Positions 54,637-63,713 of a DNA stretch of 64,000 nucleotides are shown piece by piece. The first letter of the stretch is position 1, and every line of letters begins with the position of its first letter. Under the pieces are notes generated by a model. It worked only from the letters and a program-made list of their open reading frames with translations. It made no database searches and was not told where the DNA came from. The DNA is from CAWDDA01 sp963813345 (lineage in GTDB: Bacteria; Acidobacteriota; Blastocatellia; RBC074): NCBI GenBank assembly GCA_963813345.1, contig CAWEYR010000026.1, positions 62,001 through 126,000 of the forward strand, read 5' to 3'. The translations under genes and the position numbers were made by a program.

Positions 54637-56139
54637 TCACTTGGTTATCTGCGCAAAGAAAACTTTGAGTTTCTGTCCCGTTGGAAGTGCCTCTGGTGTT
54701 TCAAGAAACCGCACACCTTTCCTGCTTGCGGCGTGTGACTCATTGCTTCTCGCTTCGCACATTGCTGAGAGCTTCATTAGCAGTTCCCAGTCGTCCTTGA
54801 AGCTTGGGAATGAAGAGCGATTCTGTTCCCACCCGTTTAGTTCCGCGGAAACCTTCGCAAGCATCAGCTTGTGCGCCAGATGAGGGTCGGATTCCACGCT
54901 CAGGATGTTATCGCGCGTTATTCCAAGCACCTTATTCTCTCCATAGGCTCGTACTTTAAGAAACACGGCGCCGTTCTCATCGAATGCAGGATCGCTTTGC
55001 AGTTCCAGGTCTTTGAAGAATGTCTTCACCTCGTTGGCATCCGCAAAACATCCTCGGTCAATAGCGTGGTTCATGACCGGGATGAGGTTCTCTTTGTACC
55101 TGGTCCAATCCTCACTAGTCCCAATCTGTTGTTCGCGTATGGCCTTTCTCTTCTCAGCAATCTCGGTCGAGTCTGTGAAGCTTCTGCTTCCACGTGGCTG
55201 CCTGTCGCTCAGATTCAGCTGTGCAATTTCAGGACCCGGCCGTTTCTTGTATTCTCCATTGATACTGAACCAACCAGTCGTCGAATATGCGATCGCGAAC
55301 ACAGCCAGGATCTGAGGCTGAAAGACAGCAATAGGGACGGCATACCTCTTCGATACCAGGAATTTCTCGGTAAAGTGACGGTTGGCAAGACTTCTTCTGA
55401 TAGGGCCAGCGTACTGCGTGTACTTTGTTACGTGATACATTCGTTCCGGATGTTTGGACGCATAACGTGTCAGTGACCGGGCGACGGCCTTGGGCGTAGT
55501 CACGGCGAAGTCGTTGACCCAATCGCGGTATGCAGCACCGGCAAAGTATGAATTTATGACTCCGCCACCGAAATCGGCACAGTTCTTGTGCATCGCATTG
55601 AACCTGGACCGGTTCTCGGATCTGTTAAATCTTTCGAGAAACTGAGTGTCCTCGGTAAGCGACGTCCGAAGAGTAAACGCATAAATATCACGATTGAACA
55701 GTGTTCCGATCAACTCCCACCACGAACCGGGCGGCAACGAACCATCAGCCGGGGTCGGAACATATCCGAGAAGGTGCTTTTTACGATACGTTTCTCTAAG
55801 CAGAGTACGAATCTCTCTGTTAATGTATAGCGGCGCATCGCTTTCATTCTCGACGCCATATAGATATGGCACTACTGGCGTCGCCATCCATTCATACTTC
55901 CTGTCGGTTCCAAAGTCTGCATAGTTGTTGATCACCGTACCCATCTCGCCCTCTTTGCAAAGCCTGAGCTTGACGGGAGTCTCTGCACAAATATTCGTGA
56001 AGTAGATCGCGGCGTGTCCGGCAGAAGTCGCCTCGCCCGAAGCACCGAGTGCTTCCTGCACAAAGAGTGAGATATCACCTTTGGCTCGTGTTGACAGACA
56101 GAGAACGAGAAACGATAAGAGCAGAAAACATCTCTTCAT
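54637..56139 (-). CDS. Secreted DUF4105-like protein, permuted papain-type fold suspected
   Basis: A 500-residue exported protein (signal MKRCFLLLSFLVLCLSTRA). GHAAIYFTNIC near residue 42 and HKNCADFGGGVINSYFAG near residue 183 give a His-first, Cys-later order, as in circularly permuted NlpC/P60-like or DUF4105 proteins, which would make it a cysteine hydrolase or acyltransferase in the envelope. The C-terminal half is helical and charged and unrelated to any family I recognise. Length and single frame indicate an intact gene. The function is inferred from residue order only. Confidence 0.68.
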   Translation of the reverse strand: MKRCFLLLSFLVLCLSTRAKGDISLFVQEALGASGEATSAGHAAIYFTNICAETPVKLRLCKEGEMGTVINNYADFGTDRKYEWMATPVVPYLYGVENESDAPLYINREIRTLLRETYRKKHLLGYVPTPADGSLPPGSWWELIGTLFNRDIYAFTLRTSLTEDTQFLERFNRSENRSRFNAMHKNCADFGGGVINSYFAGAAYRDWVNDFAVTTPKAVARSLTRYASKHPERMYHVTKYTQYAGPIRRSLANRHFTEKFLVSKRYAVPIAVFQPQILAVFAIAYSTTGWFSINGEYKKRPGPEIAQLNLSDRQPRGSRSFTDSTEIAEKRKAIREQQIGTSEDWTRYKENLIPVMNHAIDRGCFADANEVKTFFKDLELQSDPAFDENGAVFLKVRAYGENKVLGITRDNILSVESDPHLAHKLMLAKVSAELNGWEQNRSSFPSFKDDWELLMKLSAMCEARSNESHAASRKGVRFLETPEALPTGQKLKVFFAQITK

Positions 56140-56547
56140 TGTGGAATGAACCTTTCCTTTACGTGCTGCTGGTGAAACGCGACGCCACCTTGTCAGTTAC
56201 GAAATTGCGTCCGGAATCAAACAACGCGTGGTAGTTGCGAATCAGCGCGATTGACTGGTGTGGAATGTGTGGATGGCAGGTCTTGGGAGGAGGGCGAAAC
56301 TCAAACGACTCAATGAGCATGACATTGAGCGCAGTTGCTTGCGTTCTTGTTATCCCTCTCCTTTTATTGATCTCGCCCTCCTGGCCCATCGGGTATCTAG
56401 CCCGGAGTTGATTTGACGAGGGGGAGACAGCGTCGAGGGATGTATATTGACACCACCCAGACTGGAAGTACATTCGTAATAATACGGATGCGCGAAGGAG
56501 GGTAACGTAGGGGCGATCCGTCCTCTGCCGAGCGACCCAATACTTAC
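56140..56547. other. Gene-poor stretch of 408 bp
   Basis: I see no convincing gene. A 104-codon minus-strand open frame (56159-56473) has no recognisable domain, no good ribosome site and unusual residue content. The palindrome CCTCTGCC (56522-56529) with GGCAGAGG (56553-56560 region) spans the end of the next gene and may be its terminator on the minus strand. The rest shows AT-rich patches (GTAATAATACGG) that could hold a promoter for nothing obvious. Confidence 0.4.
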
Positions 56548-57444
56548 TTATGGCAGAGGTACATTTGTTAATTTAAAAGGACTTCTTATGACGGAACGGG
56601 GGGTGAGGAGATATACCTTGATTCTGGCCGTTTCGGGTAATTTCTCCTGAAAGTCAAAAATCATCGTTTTCGGGTCCCCGCCAAGCGTGGTACGGCCCTG
56701 ACTGGATATAGCTTTGCCTTCCGCGTCTTCGAATTCGACTTTGATCACCTTCCTGTTTTTGTCACTAATCTGCAGTGCGACACCATTCTCGCTCATTTCG
56801 GTCATCGCGCTGAAAAGGCCGCCGAAGATTTTCATAAGTCCGTTCGCTAACGCTTCTCCAATCTCCGCCTGCTCTTCCGGAGTTCCTGATTTCTTCTTTT
56901 CTTCTATTGCCTTCTTGATGCGCTCTTCCTCTGTTTTTCGCTGTGCCTCGTATTGTTGCTTGTTCCAAACAGTCAGATCGACACCCGCAGCCCCGAGCGC
57001 CGCATTGTTGACCTGTCCGCCCCGCGCCCCGGTGAAGTCCGCGAGCGTTACGGTCGAGGACGGATCGCGTCCTGGCACAAAAAGCTCGAGCACACCTGAA
57101 ATTTCCGTTACCGCGATTGCGCGTCGCGCCGCCTGCTTGAGTTCGAGCGAGACTTTGAGGTTCTCGCTATCTGAAGTGTCAACATCATCGAACGCCGGGC
57201 CCGACTGCTTCGGATCAATCAGGTTCTTCCCTGTCCCATCTATCGCCCTTGCGACGGTCACTCGAACACCCTTAACCTCAGATATGAGGTCGCCAAAGAC
57301 CTTCATATCGACCTCGAGTTTATTGAAAAAGCCGTCACTTCGGCGTGTCTCTTTCACATCTCCCACGAGCACGTTTACCTGCGCAAAAGCGTGCGGAGCA
57401 AACAACACAAGTGCGATAACAACACCCACAACAGTTCTTTTCAC
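56548..57444 (-). CDS. Secreted protein of unknown function, in frame with uvrC
   Basis: A 298-residue exported protein. The GTG at 57444 follows AAAGGAG and begins a clear signal peptide (KRTVVGVVIALVLFAPHAFAQ). Mature segments VNVLVGDVKETRRSDGFFNK, VKGVRVTVARAIDG and DFTGARGGQVNNAALGAAGV precede a Lys/Glu-rich helix (RKTEEERIKKAIEEKKKSGT) and a beta-rich end. No family is recognised. The frame is continuous with uvrC: no stop codon separates them, because the repeat at 57461-57605 reads through. I treat it as a separate gene because of its own ribosome site and signal peptide. Confidence 0.72.
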   Translation of the reverse strand: MKRTVVGVVIALVLFAPHAFAQVNVLVGDVKETRRSDGFFNKLEVDMKVFGDLISEVKGVRVTVARAIDGTGKNLIDPKQSGPAFDDVDTSDSENLKVSLELKQAARRAIAVTEISGVLELFVPGRDPSSTVTLADFTGARGGQVNNAALGAAGVDLTVWNKQQYEAQRKTEEERIKKAIEEKKKSGTPEEQAEIGEALANGLMKIFGGLFSAMTEMSENGVALQISDKNRKVIKVEFEDAEGKAISSQGRTTLGGDPKTMIFDFQEKLPETARIKVYLLTPRSVIRSPFKLTNVPLP

Positions 57445-57460
57445 ACATTCTCCTTTGTGC

Positions 57461-57605
57461 ATGGAGTTCAAGCTTTTACCACGGAACACACGGAAACGAG
57501 ACACGGAAAGCACGGAGAAAGCTGAAAACAAGACAAGCTCTCTTGTTTCCGTGTTTTCCGTGTCTTCGTTTCCGTGTGTTCCGTGGTAAAAAGCTTGAAC
57601 TCCAT
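57461..57605. repeat. Chimeric palindrome: GTTCAAGCTT outer arms, CACGGAAA-word inner arms, translated in frame
   Basis: The outer arms ATGGAGTTCAAGCTTTT and AAAAGCTTGAACTCCAT are the ends of the 37904-type element. Where that element has TAGCTTG, this copy carries ACCACGGAACACACGGAAAC ... and its complement GTTTCCGTGTGTTCCGTGGT, as if another palindrome had inserted into the first. Its length keeps the uvrC reading frame open, so it would be translated as a Thr/Glu-rich then Ser/Phe-rich stretch. Confidence 0.88.
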
Positions 57606-57606
57606 A

Positions 57607-59448
57607 CTCATATCCTCGTAACTCGCGGAAATGGGCAACAATTCTCTCAGCCTGCTTGCGGCCGACGAACGGCCTGAGCTCGGCTTCGCTAGCGCCTGCA
57701 ACGCGCTTGAGACTTCCGAAATTTCGAAGCAGCCGGTCTCTTATCTTCTCGCCGACACCGGGAATTGATGTGAGTTCGGAATTGAAGTCGCGCATCGCAC
57801 GCTTGTGACGGTGATAACTGATTGCAAACCGATGTGTTTCATCGCGAATCATCTGTATGAAGCGGAGCACCGGAGAGGTCCTGTCCATCACCACCGGATC
57901 ATCTTCGCGGCCTTTGACAAGCATGTGGCTGATTTCGGAATGCCGCCCACGTGGTTTGACAACGCCGACCATCGAAAGCTCACTCAGACCCAGCCCATGA
58001 AGGGCGGCTGATGCTGCTGAAAGCTGTCCTTTGCCACCGTCAATCAAGACCAGATCGGGAAGCTGCCTGTTCTCGCGCATAAGTCGCGAGTAACGCCGGC
58101 CTACTACTTCGCGCATCGATGCGAAATCATCTGCGCCTTCTACTGACTTGACGATGAACTTGCGATATTCAGCCTTCCGGAGCAATCCGTCTATACAGAC
58201 GACCATGGCGGCGACGTTCTCAGATCCCTGAATATTCGAGATGTCGAACGATTCGATCCGTTTCGGATGTGACGGCAGACCGAGCGTTTCCTGCAAATCC
58301 TTCAGGAGCCGTTTCAAGTCGGGCTTCACGACGCGAAACCGCTGCTCAAACCCGAGCTTGGCGTTCTTTTCAACAAGATCTATGAGCTCGCGTTTCGGTC
58401 CACGCTGCGGGTCAACTATGTAGACACGACGGCCACGCTGTGATGTCAGAAGCTCTTCGAGCACCTCGCGGTCTTCCCAATCGACCGGGACGTGAATCTC
58501 ATTCGGGACGTAATTGCCCGAGGTGTAATACTGAAGTAAAACTTCGCCGAGGAACTCGCTCGGATCAAACCCGTCAACCGCGATGTCTTCCCAATAGAAT
58601 TCCCGGCGGCCAACTATTCGACCATCGCGCATTGTGAAGAGCTGAAGCGCGAGTTGATTCGCCTCTCGGTAATATCCGAAAACATCGAGGTCCAACTCGT
58701 CCTGAGAGGTCATCTTCTGCTGCTCGCTGAGCGCGTTTACCGTGCGCAGCAGATCTCGATACTTTGCTGCGTTTTCGTATCGCATCTCGTCTGATGCGCG
58801 CTCCATTCTCTCTTCGAGCCTGGAAGCCAGCTCGCGCGTCTTTCCTTCGAGCAAAAGCAGCGCATCATTCACCGCTTCACGATACTGACCCGGCGTGCAA
58901 AGGTCCTTTTGACACGGACCGAGGCAGCGTTTGATCTGATACTCCATGCACGGGCGGCCAGCACGCCTGTAAATGTCGAACACTTCATCAGAACAGGTAC
59001 GCAACTGGAACTCGCGATTAACAAGCGATACTGTTCGGTCGGCCAGGTTCCCGGGCAAGTATGGACCGAAATACGCCGATCCATCCTTCACGATGTGACG
59101 AGTCTTATGGATGCGCGGAAAAACGTGCTCGACCGTAACTTTGATCTGCGGATAGGTTTTGTCATCCATGAGCAGCACGTTGAAAATCGGCTTGTGCTGC
59201 TTGATGAGGTTTGACTCGAGAGCCAGCGCTTCGGCCTCGGTGTCAGTCGCTATGAAATCAAAATCCGTGATGCGGGCGATGAGTTCCTGGGTCTTGACGT
59301 CGAGGTCGCGAGCACTCTGAAAATAATGACGAACGCGGCTCCGGAGGTTCTTCGCCTTGCCGACGTAAATGATCTCCCCTTTGAGGTTCTTGTGAAGATA
59401 GCAGCCCGGCTGCGCCGGCAGAAGCTGCAACTTCTCATCGATCGTCAT
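57607..59448 (-). CDS. uvrC: Excinuclease ABC subunit UvrC (no stop before the next gene)
   Basis: UvrC makes the two incisions of nucleotide excision repair. The GIY-YIG domain (GCYLHKNLKGEIIYVGKAKN LRSRV), the Cys motif CLGPCQKDLCTPGQY, the UVR motif region, the RNase-H-like part (RIESFDISNIQGSENVAAMV, DLVLIDGGKGQLSAA) and the C-terminal helix-hairpin-helix (LTSIPGVGEKIRDRLLRNFG) are complete. Start ATG at 59448. The family normally ends near AHFRE; here the frame runs through the palindrome 57461-57605 into the secreted-protein gene and only stops at 56548, so the continuous open frame is 56548-59448. Either UvrC carries a long tail or a lost stop reflects a sequence error. Confidence 0.93.
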
Positions 59449-59457
59449 GACTCGAAA

Positions 59458-59484
59458 GTAGCGCAAAAAATAGTTTTGCGCTAC
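59458..59484. promoter_or_regulatory. Perfect 11-bp palindrome in the uvrC / PfkB divergent gap
   Basis: GTAGCGCAAAA (59458-59468) and TTTTGCGCTAC (59474-59484) are exact complements around AATAG. The gap between the divergent starts is only 50 bp, so this sits in both leaders or promoters. It could be an operator or an RNA hairpin; it does not match a standard LexA box. Confidence 0.5.
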
Positions 59485-59498
59485 AGTCCCCAAAAGCC

Positions 59499-60428
59499 AT
59501 GCAATTCGCTTTGACTCTTCCCAGGAACCGCAAGTTCGATGTCATCGGCTTCGGCCTCAATGCCGTCGATCATCTCGTTACAGTTCCAAGGTTTCCGGCT
59601 TTCAACACAAAAACCCGCTTGTCTGCGCACTACCAGATGACTGGCGGTCAAGTCTCGTCCGCGATGGTTGGGGCCCGGAGGCTTGGGTTGAAAAGCAGTT
59701 ACATCGGCAAAGTGGGGGATGACCACGAAGGGCGGCTTTTGATCGAGGCACTCGAGCACGAAGGCGTCGAATGCAGCAATGTGATCGTTGCCGCCGGTGC
59801 GCGGACTCAGAGCGCGGTTATCGTCATCGAGCAGTTCTCAGGCGAGCGCACCATCCTCTGGCATCACGATGATCGAACACGCATCGCGCGAGAGGAGATT
59901 GCCAGGGATATGATCACGTGCGGGCGTGTCTTGCACATTGACGGCTTTGACACGCAGGCGGCGATCCAGGCCGCGCGATGGGCTCGCGAAGCGGGAATGC
60001 CAGTTACCATCGACCTCGACACGGCATACCCGGGAATCGACGAGCTGCTTCCTTTGGTCGATTGTCTGATCATGTCTCACGGACTGGCAGACGAGCTGTC
60101 TGGAGTAATGGACGAGCGGGAATCGCTGAAGCGCCTTAATGAGCGTTATGGTTGCTATCTCGTCGCAATGACGCAAGGTGCGCGAGGCGCATTATGCTAT
60201 GTTGAGGGCGCGTTCATCGCATCTCCCGCGTTTAGACCGCCCGTGTGCCGGGACACGACTGGTGCTGGAGATGCATTTCGCGCCGGTTTCATCTACGGTC
60301 TGACAAATAGCCTGTCAATCGAAGAATCTTTGCGCGTTGCGAACGCTGTAGCCGCGCTTGAGTGCCGCGAGCTTGGCGCGACGCGCGGTCTTCCGACGGA
60401 AGACGAGCTGAGAAGTTTCGTGGGATAA
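59499..60428 (+). CDS. PfkB-family sugar kinase
   Basis: A 309-residue ribokinase-like enzyme. The N-terminal GFGLNAVDHLVTVPRFP and GGQVSSAMVGARRLGL segments bind substrate; the signature RDTTGAGDAFRAGFIYGL with the catalytic Asp lies near residue 255. AMTQGARGALCYVEG and SIEESLRVANAVAALECRELG complete the fold. The phosphate acceptor (a sugar or nucleoside) cannot be named from sequence. It is transcribed divergently from uvrC and followed by a palindrome, so it is probably monocistronic. Whether the first ATG at 59499 or a slightly later codon is used is uncertain. Confidence 0.87.
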   Translation: MQFALTLPRNRKFDVIGFGLNAVDHLVTVPRFPAFNTKTRLSAHYQMTGGQVSSAMVGARRLGLKSSYIGKVGDDHEGRLLIEALEHEGVECSNVIVAAGARTQSAVIVIEQFSGERTILWHHDDRTRIAREEIARDMITCGRVLHIDGFDTQAAIQAARWAREAGMPVTIDLDTAYPGIDELLPLVDCLIMSHGLADELSGVMDERESLKRLNERYGCYLVAMTQGARGALCYVEGAFIASPAFRPPVCRDTTGAGDAFRAGFIYGLTNSLSIEESLRVANAVAALECRELGATRGLPTEDELRSFVG

Positions 60429-60543
60429 GGGCCAGTGGTCAGTGGTCGGTGGTCAGGGTATGGAGTTCAAGCTTTAGCTTGCTCTTGGCGGTCGGTGCCA
60501 AAGCAATCTAAAGCTTGAACTCGACCACCGCCACTGACCCCTT
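60429..60543. repeat. Nested palindrome: GGTCAGTGGTC outer arms, GTTCAAGCTT core
   Basis: Outer arms GGGCCAGTGGTCAGTGGTCG GTGGTCAGGG and CGACCACCGCCACTGACCCC are imperfect complements; the inner TATGGAGTTCAAGCTTTAGC TTGCT pairs with AGCAATCTAAAGCTTGAACT C, with one mismatch (AGCAATC instead of AGCAAGC). It lies between the PfkB kinase and ychF, both on the plus strand. It is the most diverged full copy of this core. Confidence 0.86.
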
Positions 60544-60558
60544 CTTTAGGAGGATTCT

Positions 60559-61656
60559 ATGTTACGTGCAGGCATTGTGGGCTTGCCCAATGTCGGCAAA
60601 TCGACGTTGTTCAATGCGCTCACCGCTACTCGCGGCGCTGAAAGCGCGAATTACCCATTCAGCACGACCGGGGTCAACGTCGGAGTCGTAAATGTCCCCG
60701 ACGCCCGTCTGGAGCCGTTGGCCCGCATCGCGAAAACGAACAAGATCGTTTACGCGACGATCGAATTTGTCGACATCGCCGGACTGGCGCGAGGGGCGAG
60801 CAAAGGAGAAGGTCTTGGCAACCAGTTTCTTCATCACGTGCGCGAGTCCGAAGTTATCGTTCATGTAGTCAGATGCTTCGAAGACGAAAACGTCGTTCAC
60901 GTGGATGAGACCATCGATCCGAGACGCGACATCGAAACACTCAATCTGGAATTGATTCTCGCTGACCTCGCTTCAGTCGAAAAAAGGCGCGAACGAACCA
61001 CGAAACAGCTCAAGACAGGAGACAAGTCGGCGAAGGACGAGCTTGAGCTGCTTAGCAAACTCGAGGCTGCATTCGACGACGGAAGGCCCGCACGCCTCGC
61101 TGGTTTGACCGACGACGAGAAGGCGCGCGCCTATCATCTCTTTCTTTTGACAATGAAGCCGATGATCTACGCGGCTAATGTAGCTGAGGCAGATCTGAGC
61201 AAGCCTGAGACTGATTTCGTGCGTCAGGTTCGAGAGCATTGTGAAGCCGAAGGTTCGGACTATGTCGTGATCAGCGCGCAGCTTGAAGCAGAGCTCGTCG
61301 ATCTCGAACCGGAAGAGCGATCGCCGTATCTGGAAAGCGTCGGAGTCACTGAGACAGGCCTCGGCAAGCTGATCAGAAGCGCATATCACACCCTCGGCTT
61401 GATATCCTATTTTACAGCCGGCGAAAAAGAGGCGCGCGCCTGGACGGTCCGCAAAGGCGCGAAGGCACCTGAAGCAGCGGGTGTTATCCATTCAGACCTC
61501 GAGCGAGGCTTCATCCGTGCGGAAGTCATACCCTACAAGGACATGATCGAGCTAGGCTCCGAAAAAATAGCTAAAGAAAAAGGGAAAATGCGGCTCGAGG
61601 GCAAGGAGTATGTCGTCGCGGACGGCGACGTCATGCTTTTCAGGTTTAATGTGTGA
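60559..61656 (+). CDS. ychF: Redox-regulated ATPase YchF (OLA1-type P-loop protein)
   Basis: A universally conserved Obg-related P-loop ATPase associated with ribosomes. GLPNVGKSTLFNALT is the P-loop, DIAGLARGASKGEGLGNQFL covers switch II, and the C-terminal TGS-like domain (SYFTAGEKEARAWTVRKGAK) and FIRAEVIPYKDMIELGSE are typical. Length 365 is normal and the frame is intact. AGGAGG precedes the ATG by 7 bp. Its TGA overlaps the first bases of the palindrome at 61655. Confidence 0.96.
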   Translation: MLRAGIVGLPNVGKSTLFNALTATRGAESANYPFSTTGVNVGVVNVPDARLEPLARIAKTNKIVYATIEFVDIAGLARGASKGEGLGNQFLHHVRESEVIVHVVRCFEDENVVHVDETIDPRRDIETLNLELILADLASVEKRRERTTKQLKTGDKSAKDELELLSKLEAAFDDGRPARLAGLTDDEKARAYHLFLLTMKPMIYAANVAEADLSKPETDFVRQVREHCEAEGSDYVVISAQLEAELVDLEPEERSPYLESVGVTETGLGKLIRSAYHTLGLISYFTAGEKEARAWTVRKGAKAPEAAGVIHSDLERGFIRAEVIPYKDMIELGSEKIAKEKGKMRLEGKEYVVADGDVMLFRFNV

Positions 61657-61803
61657 AGAAGTGCTGAGTGCTGAGTGCTGAGTGCTGAGTTTGCGGGTTT
61701 GAGTTCAAGCTTTAGCTTGGGGTTTGATTCAAACCCCAAGCTAAAGCTTGAACTCAAACACACTAAACTCAGCACTCAGCACCCAGCACTCAGCACTTTC
61801 TTC
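61655..61803. repeat. Nested palindrome filling the gap between convergent ychF and panC
   Basis: The outer arms begin GAAGAAGTGCTGAGTGCTGA GTGCTGAG and end CTCAGCACCCAGCACTCAGC ACTTTCTTC. The inner arms are GGGTTTGAGTTCAAGCTTTA GCTTGGGGTTT and its complement, with a loop of only a few bases (GATTC). It fills the whole space between the two stop codons (61656 and 61804). It is close to a twin of 31273-31415. Confidence 0.92.
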
Positions 61804-62691
61804 TTATCCCAGCTTCAAACGTCCGGTGAGTGATTTGAATTTTTCGTCGCTCAGGACGACGTTGTCTATCAGTCGCGCCTTTCCAAAATAACAGGCAAGC
61901 GAGAGCAAAGCGCGTTGCCCATCGAGATTGTCGATAGGCTCGAGGTGTTCAGCGTCAGTAACGGCAACGTAGTCGATGTGCGCGAGTGGTTGAGTTGCGA
62001 TCTCTTTCCTGATGACCTTTAGCAGCTTCGAAGCGTTTCGTTCACCCTGCGCGAACATCTCCTGCGCCTTGCTGAGAGCTCGATAGAGCACCGGCGCCGC
62101 GCGCCGCTCTTCCGGCGTGAGGTAAGCATTCCTCGATGAGAGAGCAAGACCGTCCGGCTCACGGACAGTCGGAAGGACTACGACCTCAGGTAGAAGGTGA
62201 AGGTCTCGAACCAGTCTCTTGGCGATCACAGTCTGCTGAGCGTCCTTTTGTCCCATGAAAACAAACTTCGGACGCAGCAGGTTGAAGAGAACTGTTAGCA
62301 CCGTCGCGACGCCCCGGAAGTGGCCCGGACGCGATTGCCCTTCGAGCCTGTCGCTCAGTTGTGCGACGTCGACCCAGGTCGAGAATCCTTTGGGAAAGAT
62401 CTCATCAACTGATGGCGCGAAAATGTAGTTGACGCCAGCAGGGTTGAGCATATCAGCGTCCTTCGCAAGGTCCCTTGGATACCTGTCGAAATCCTCACCC
62501 GGTGCAAACTGTTTCGGATTGACGAAGATCGAAACGATTACGGCATCCGACATTCTTCGCGCTTCACGAACTAGCGAGAGATGCCCTTCATGCAGGGACC
62601 CCATCGTAGGGACCAGTCCGATGGTGCTTTGCTCTTCTTCGAGCTTTTCTACAAGGGCCTGAAGTCTCGCGGCACGGGTTATGATTTCCAT
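61804..62691 (-). CDS. panC: Pantothenate synthetase
   Basis: PanC joins pantoate and beta-alanine with ATP to make pantothenate. GLVPTMGSLHEGHLSLVREA contains the nucleotide-binding HxGH, and SIFVNPKQFAPGEDFDRYPR, FMGQKDAQQTVIAKRLVRDL and GLALSSRNAYLTPEER are conserved. Length 295 is normal. It starts 21 bp after panB in the same operon. Its stop lies at the edge of the 61655-61803 palindrome. Confidence 0.97.
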   Translation of the reverse strand: MEIITRAARLQALVEKLEEEQSTIGLVPTMGSLHEGHLSLVREARRMSDAVIVSIFVNPKQFAPGEDFDRYPRDLAKDADMLNPAGVNYIFAPSVDEIFPKGFSTWVDVAQLSDRLEGQSRPGHFRGVATVLTVLFNLLRPKFVFMGQKDAQQTVIAKRLVRDLHLLPEVVVLPTVREPDGLALSSRNAYLTPEERRAAPVLYRALSKAQEMFAQGERNASKLLKVIRKEIATQPLAHIDYVAVTDAEHLEPIDNLDGQRALLSLACYFGKARLIDNVVLSDEKFKSLTGRLKLG

Positions 62692-62712
62692 AGCTTTCCG
62701 GGCAGTTGAACC

Positions 62713-63618
62713 TTATTCGGCAAAGATGACGTAGCCTGGGTCGTCGCCGTCACCGAGTTGTTCAAGCTGCTCGGCAACTTCACGGGGAACAGTGTAGGTC
62801 TCTTCGAGTGAGGGATAAACGCCTTCGCGCACATCCGTAATAAATCGTCCGATAGCGTCCTCCATAACGGAACGCATATCAGCATACTTGCGAACAAATT
62901 TTGCTGTGCGATCGAAATTCAGTCCCAGAAGATCATTGATCACCAGTACCTGACCGTCTGTGTCGGGTCCGGCGCCAATTCCAATTGTTGGGATCCGAAT
63001 CTTGTCCGTAATGATACGGGCAAGGCTTGAAGGGATGACCTCGAGCACCAGAGCAAACACGCCGGCAGCTTCAAGAGCAATGGCATCATCAACAATCCTG
63101 CGGGCACTCGCGAGAGTCTTTCCCTGAAGCCTGAATCCCCCCATCTGTAGCACGGACTGCGGAGTCAATCCGACATGACCCATGACCGGGATGCCGTTCT
63201 CGACCAACTGTCTCACAAGCGAAAGCCGCTGTCTTCCACCTTCAAGCTTGACCGCTTCGGCCTCGGCTTCCTTGATGAATCGCAACGCAGCTCGCATCGC
63301 TTCATCGTTGCCTGCTTGAAATGTGCCAAATGGCAGATCGGCCACGACCAGCGCGCGCTTGACTCCTCGACGCACAGCGCGAGCAGCGACCAGCATTTCA
63401 TCCAGAGTCACGCGAAGCGTGTTCTCATATCCGAGCGCAGTATTTGCAAGACTATCGCCGACGAGAATCATATCGACTCCCGCCTCATCCGCAAGTCGCG
63501 CGGTGGGATAGTCGTATGCAGTCAGCATAACAAGCTTCTTGCCTTGCTCTTTCGCTGCCTGCAGGTATGACAGGGTGATTTTCTGGCCGCTCTTCTTCTG
63601 CTCGACGAGGTGACTCAT
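62713..63618 (-). CDS. panB: 3-methyl-2-oxobutanoate hydroxymethyltransferase
   Basis: PanB makes ketopantoate from alpha-ketoisovalerate and methylene-tetrahydrofolate. KLVMLTAYDYPTARLADEAG, MILVGDSLANTALGYENT, PVMGHVGLTPQSVLQMGGFR and ITDKIRIPTIGIGAGPDTDG QVLV are diagnostic, with the metal Asp residues in VGDS and DLPFG. The C-terminus is slightly extended beyond the TIM barrel. It lies between folK and panC on the minus strand; folK-panB-panC is a common coupling of folate and pantothenate genes. Confidence 0.97.
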   Translation of the reverse strand: MSHLVEQKKSGQKITLSYLQAAKEQGKKLVMLTAYDYPTARLADEAGVDMILVGDSLANTALGYENTLRVTLDEMLVAARAVRRGVKRALVVADLPFGTFQAGNDEAMRAALRFIKEAEAEAVKLEGGRQRLSLVRQLVENGIPVMGHVGLTPQSVLQMGGFRLQGKTLASARRIVDDAIALEAAGVFALVLEVIPSSLARIITDKIRIPTIGIGAGPDTDGQVLVINDLLGLNFDRTAKFVRKYADMRSVMEDAIGRFITDVREGVYPSLEETYTVPREVAEQLEQLGDGDDPGYVIFAE

Positions 63619-63713
63619 GAGAGTTCCTTTCGCGAAGCTCCCGACTGGATCATTTGAAGGATTATAACTCGACTTGTCAGCACCAACTCAACCATTGACC
63701 GGGCATTGAGTTT

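Noticed and set aside
56159..56473. Minus-strand open frame of 104 codons
   Set aside because: No recognisable domain, no ribosome site, odd composition; treated as chance in a gene-poor stretch.
61655..61803. Simple bidirectional terminator
   Set aside because: Position fits, but nearly the same element occurs between tandem genes at 31273, and related ones lie in divergent gaps; no consistent T-runs.
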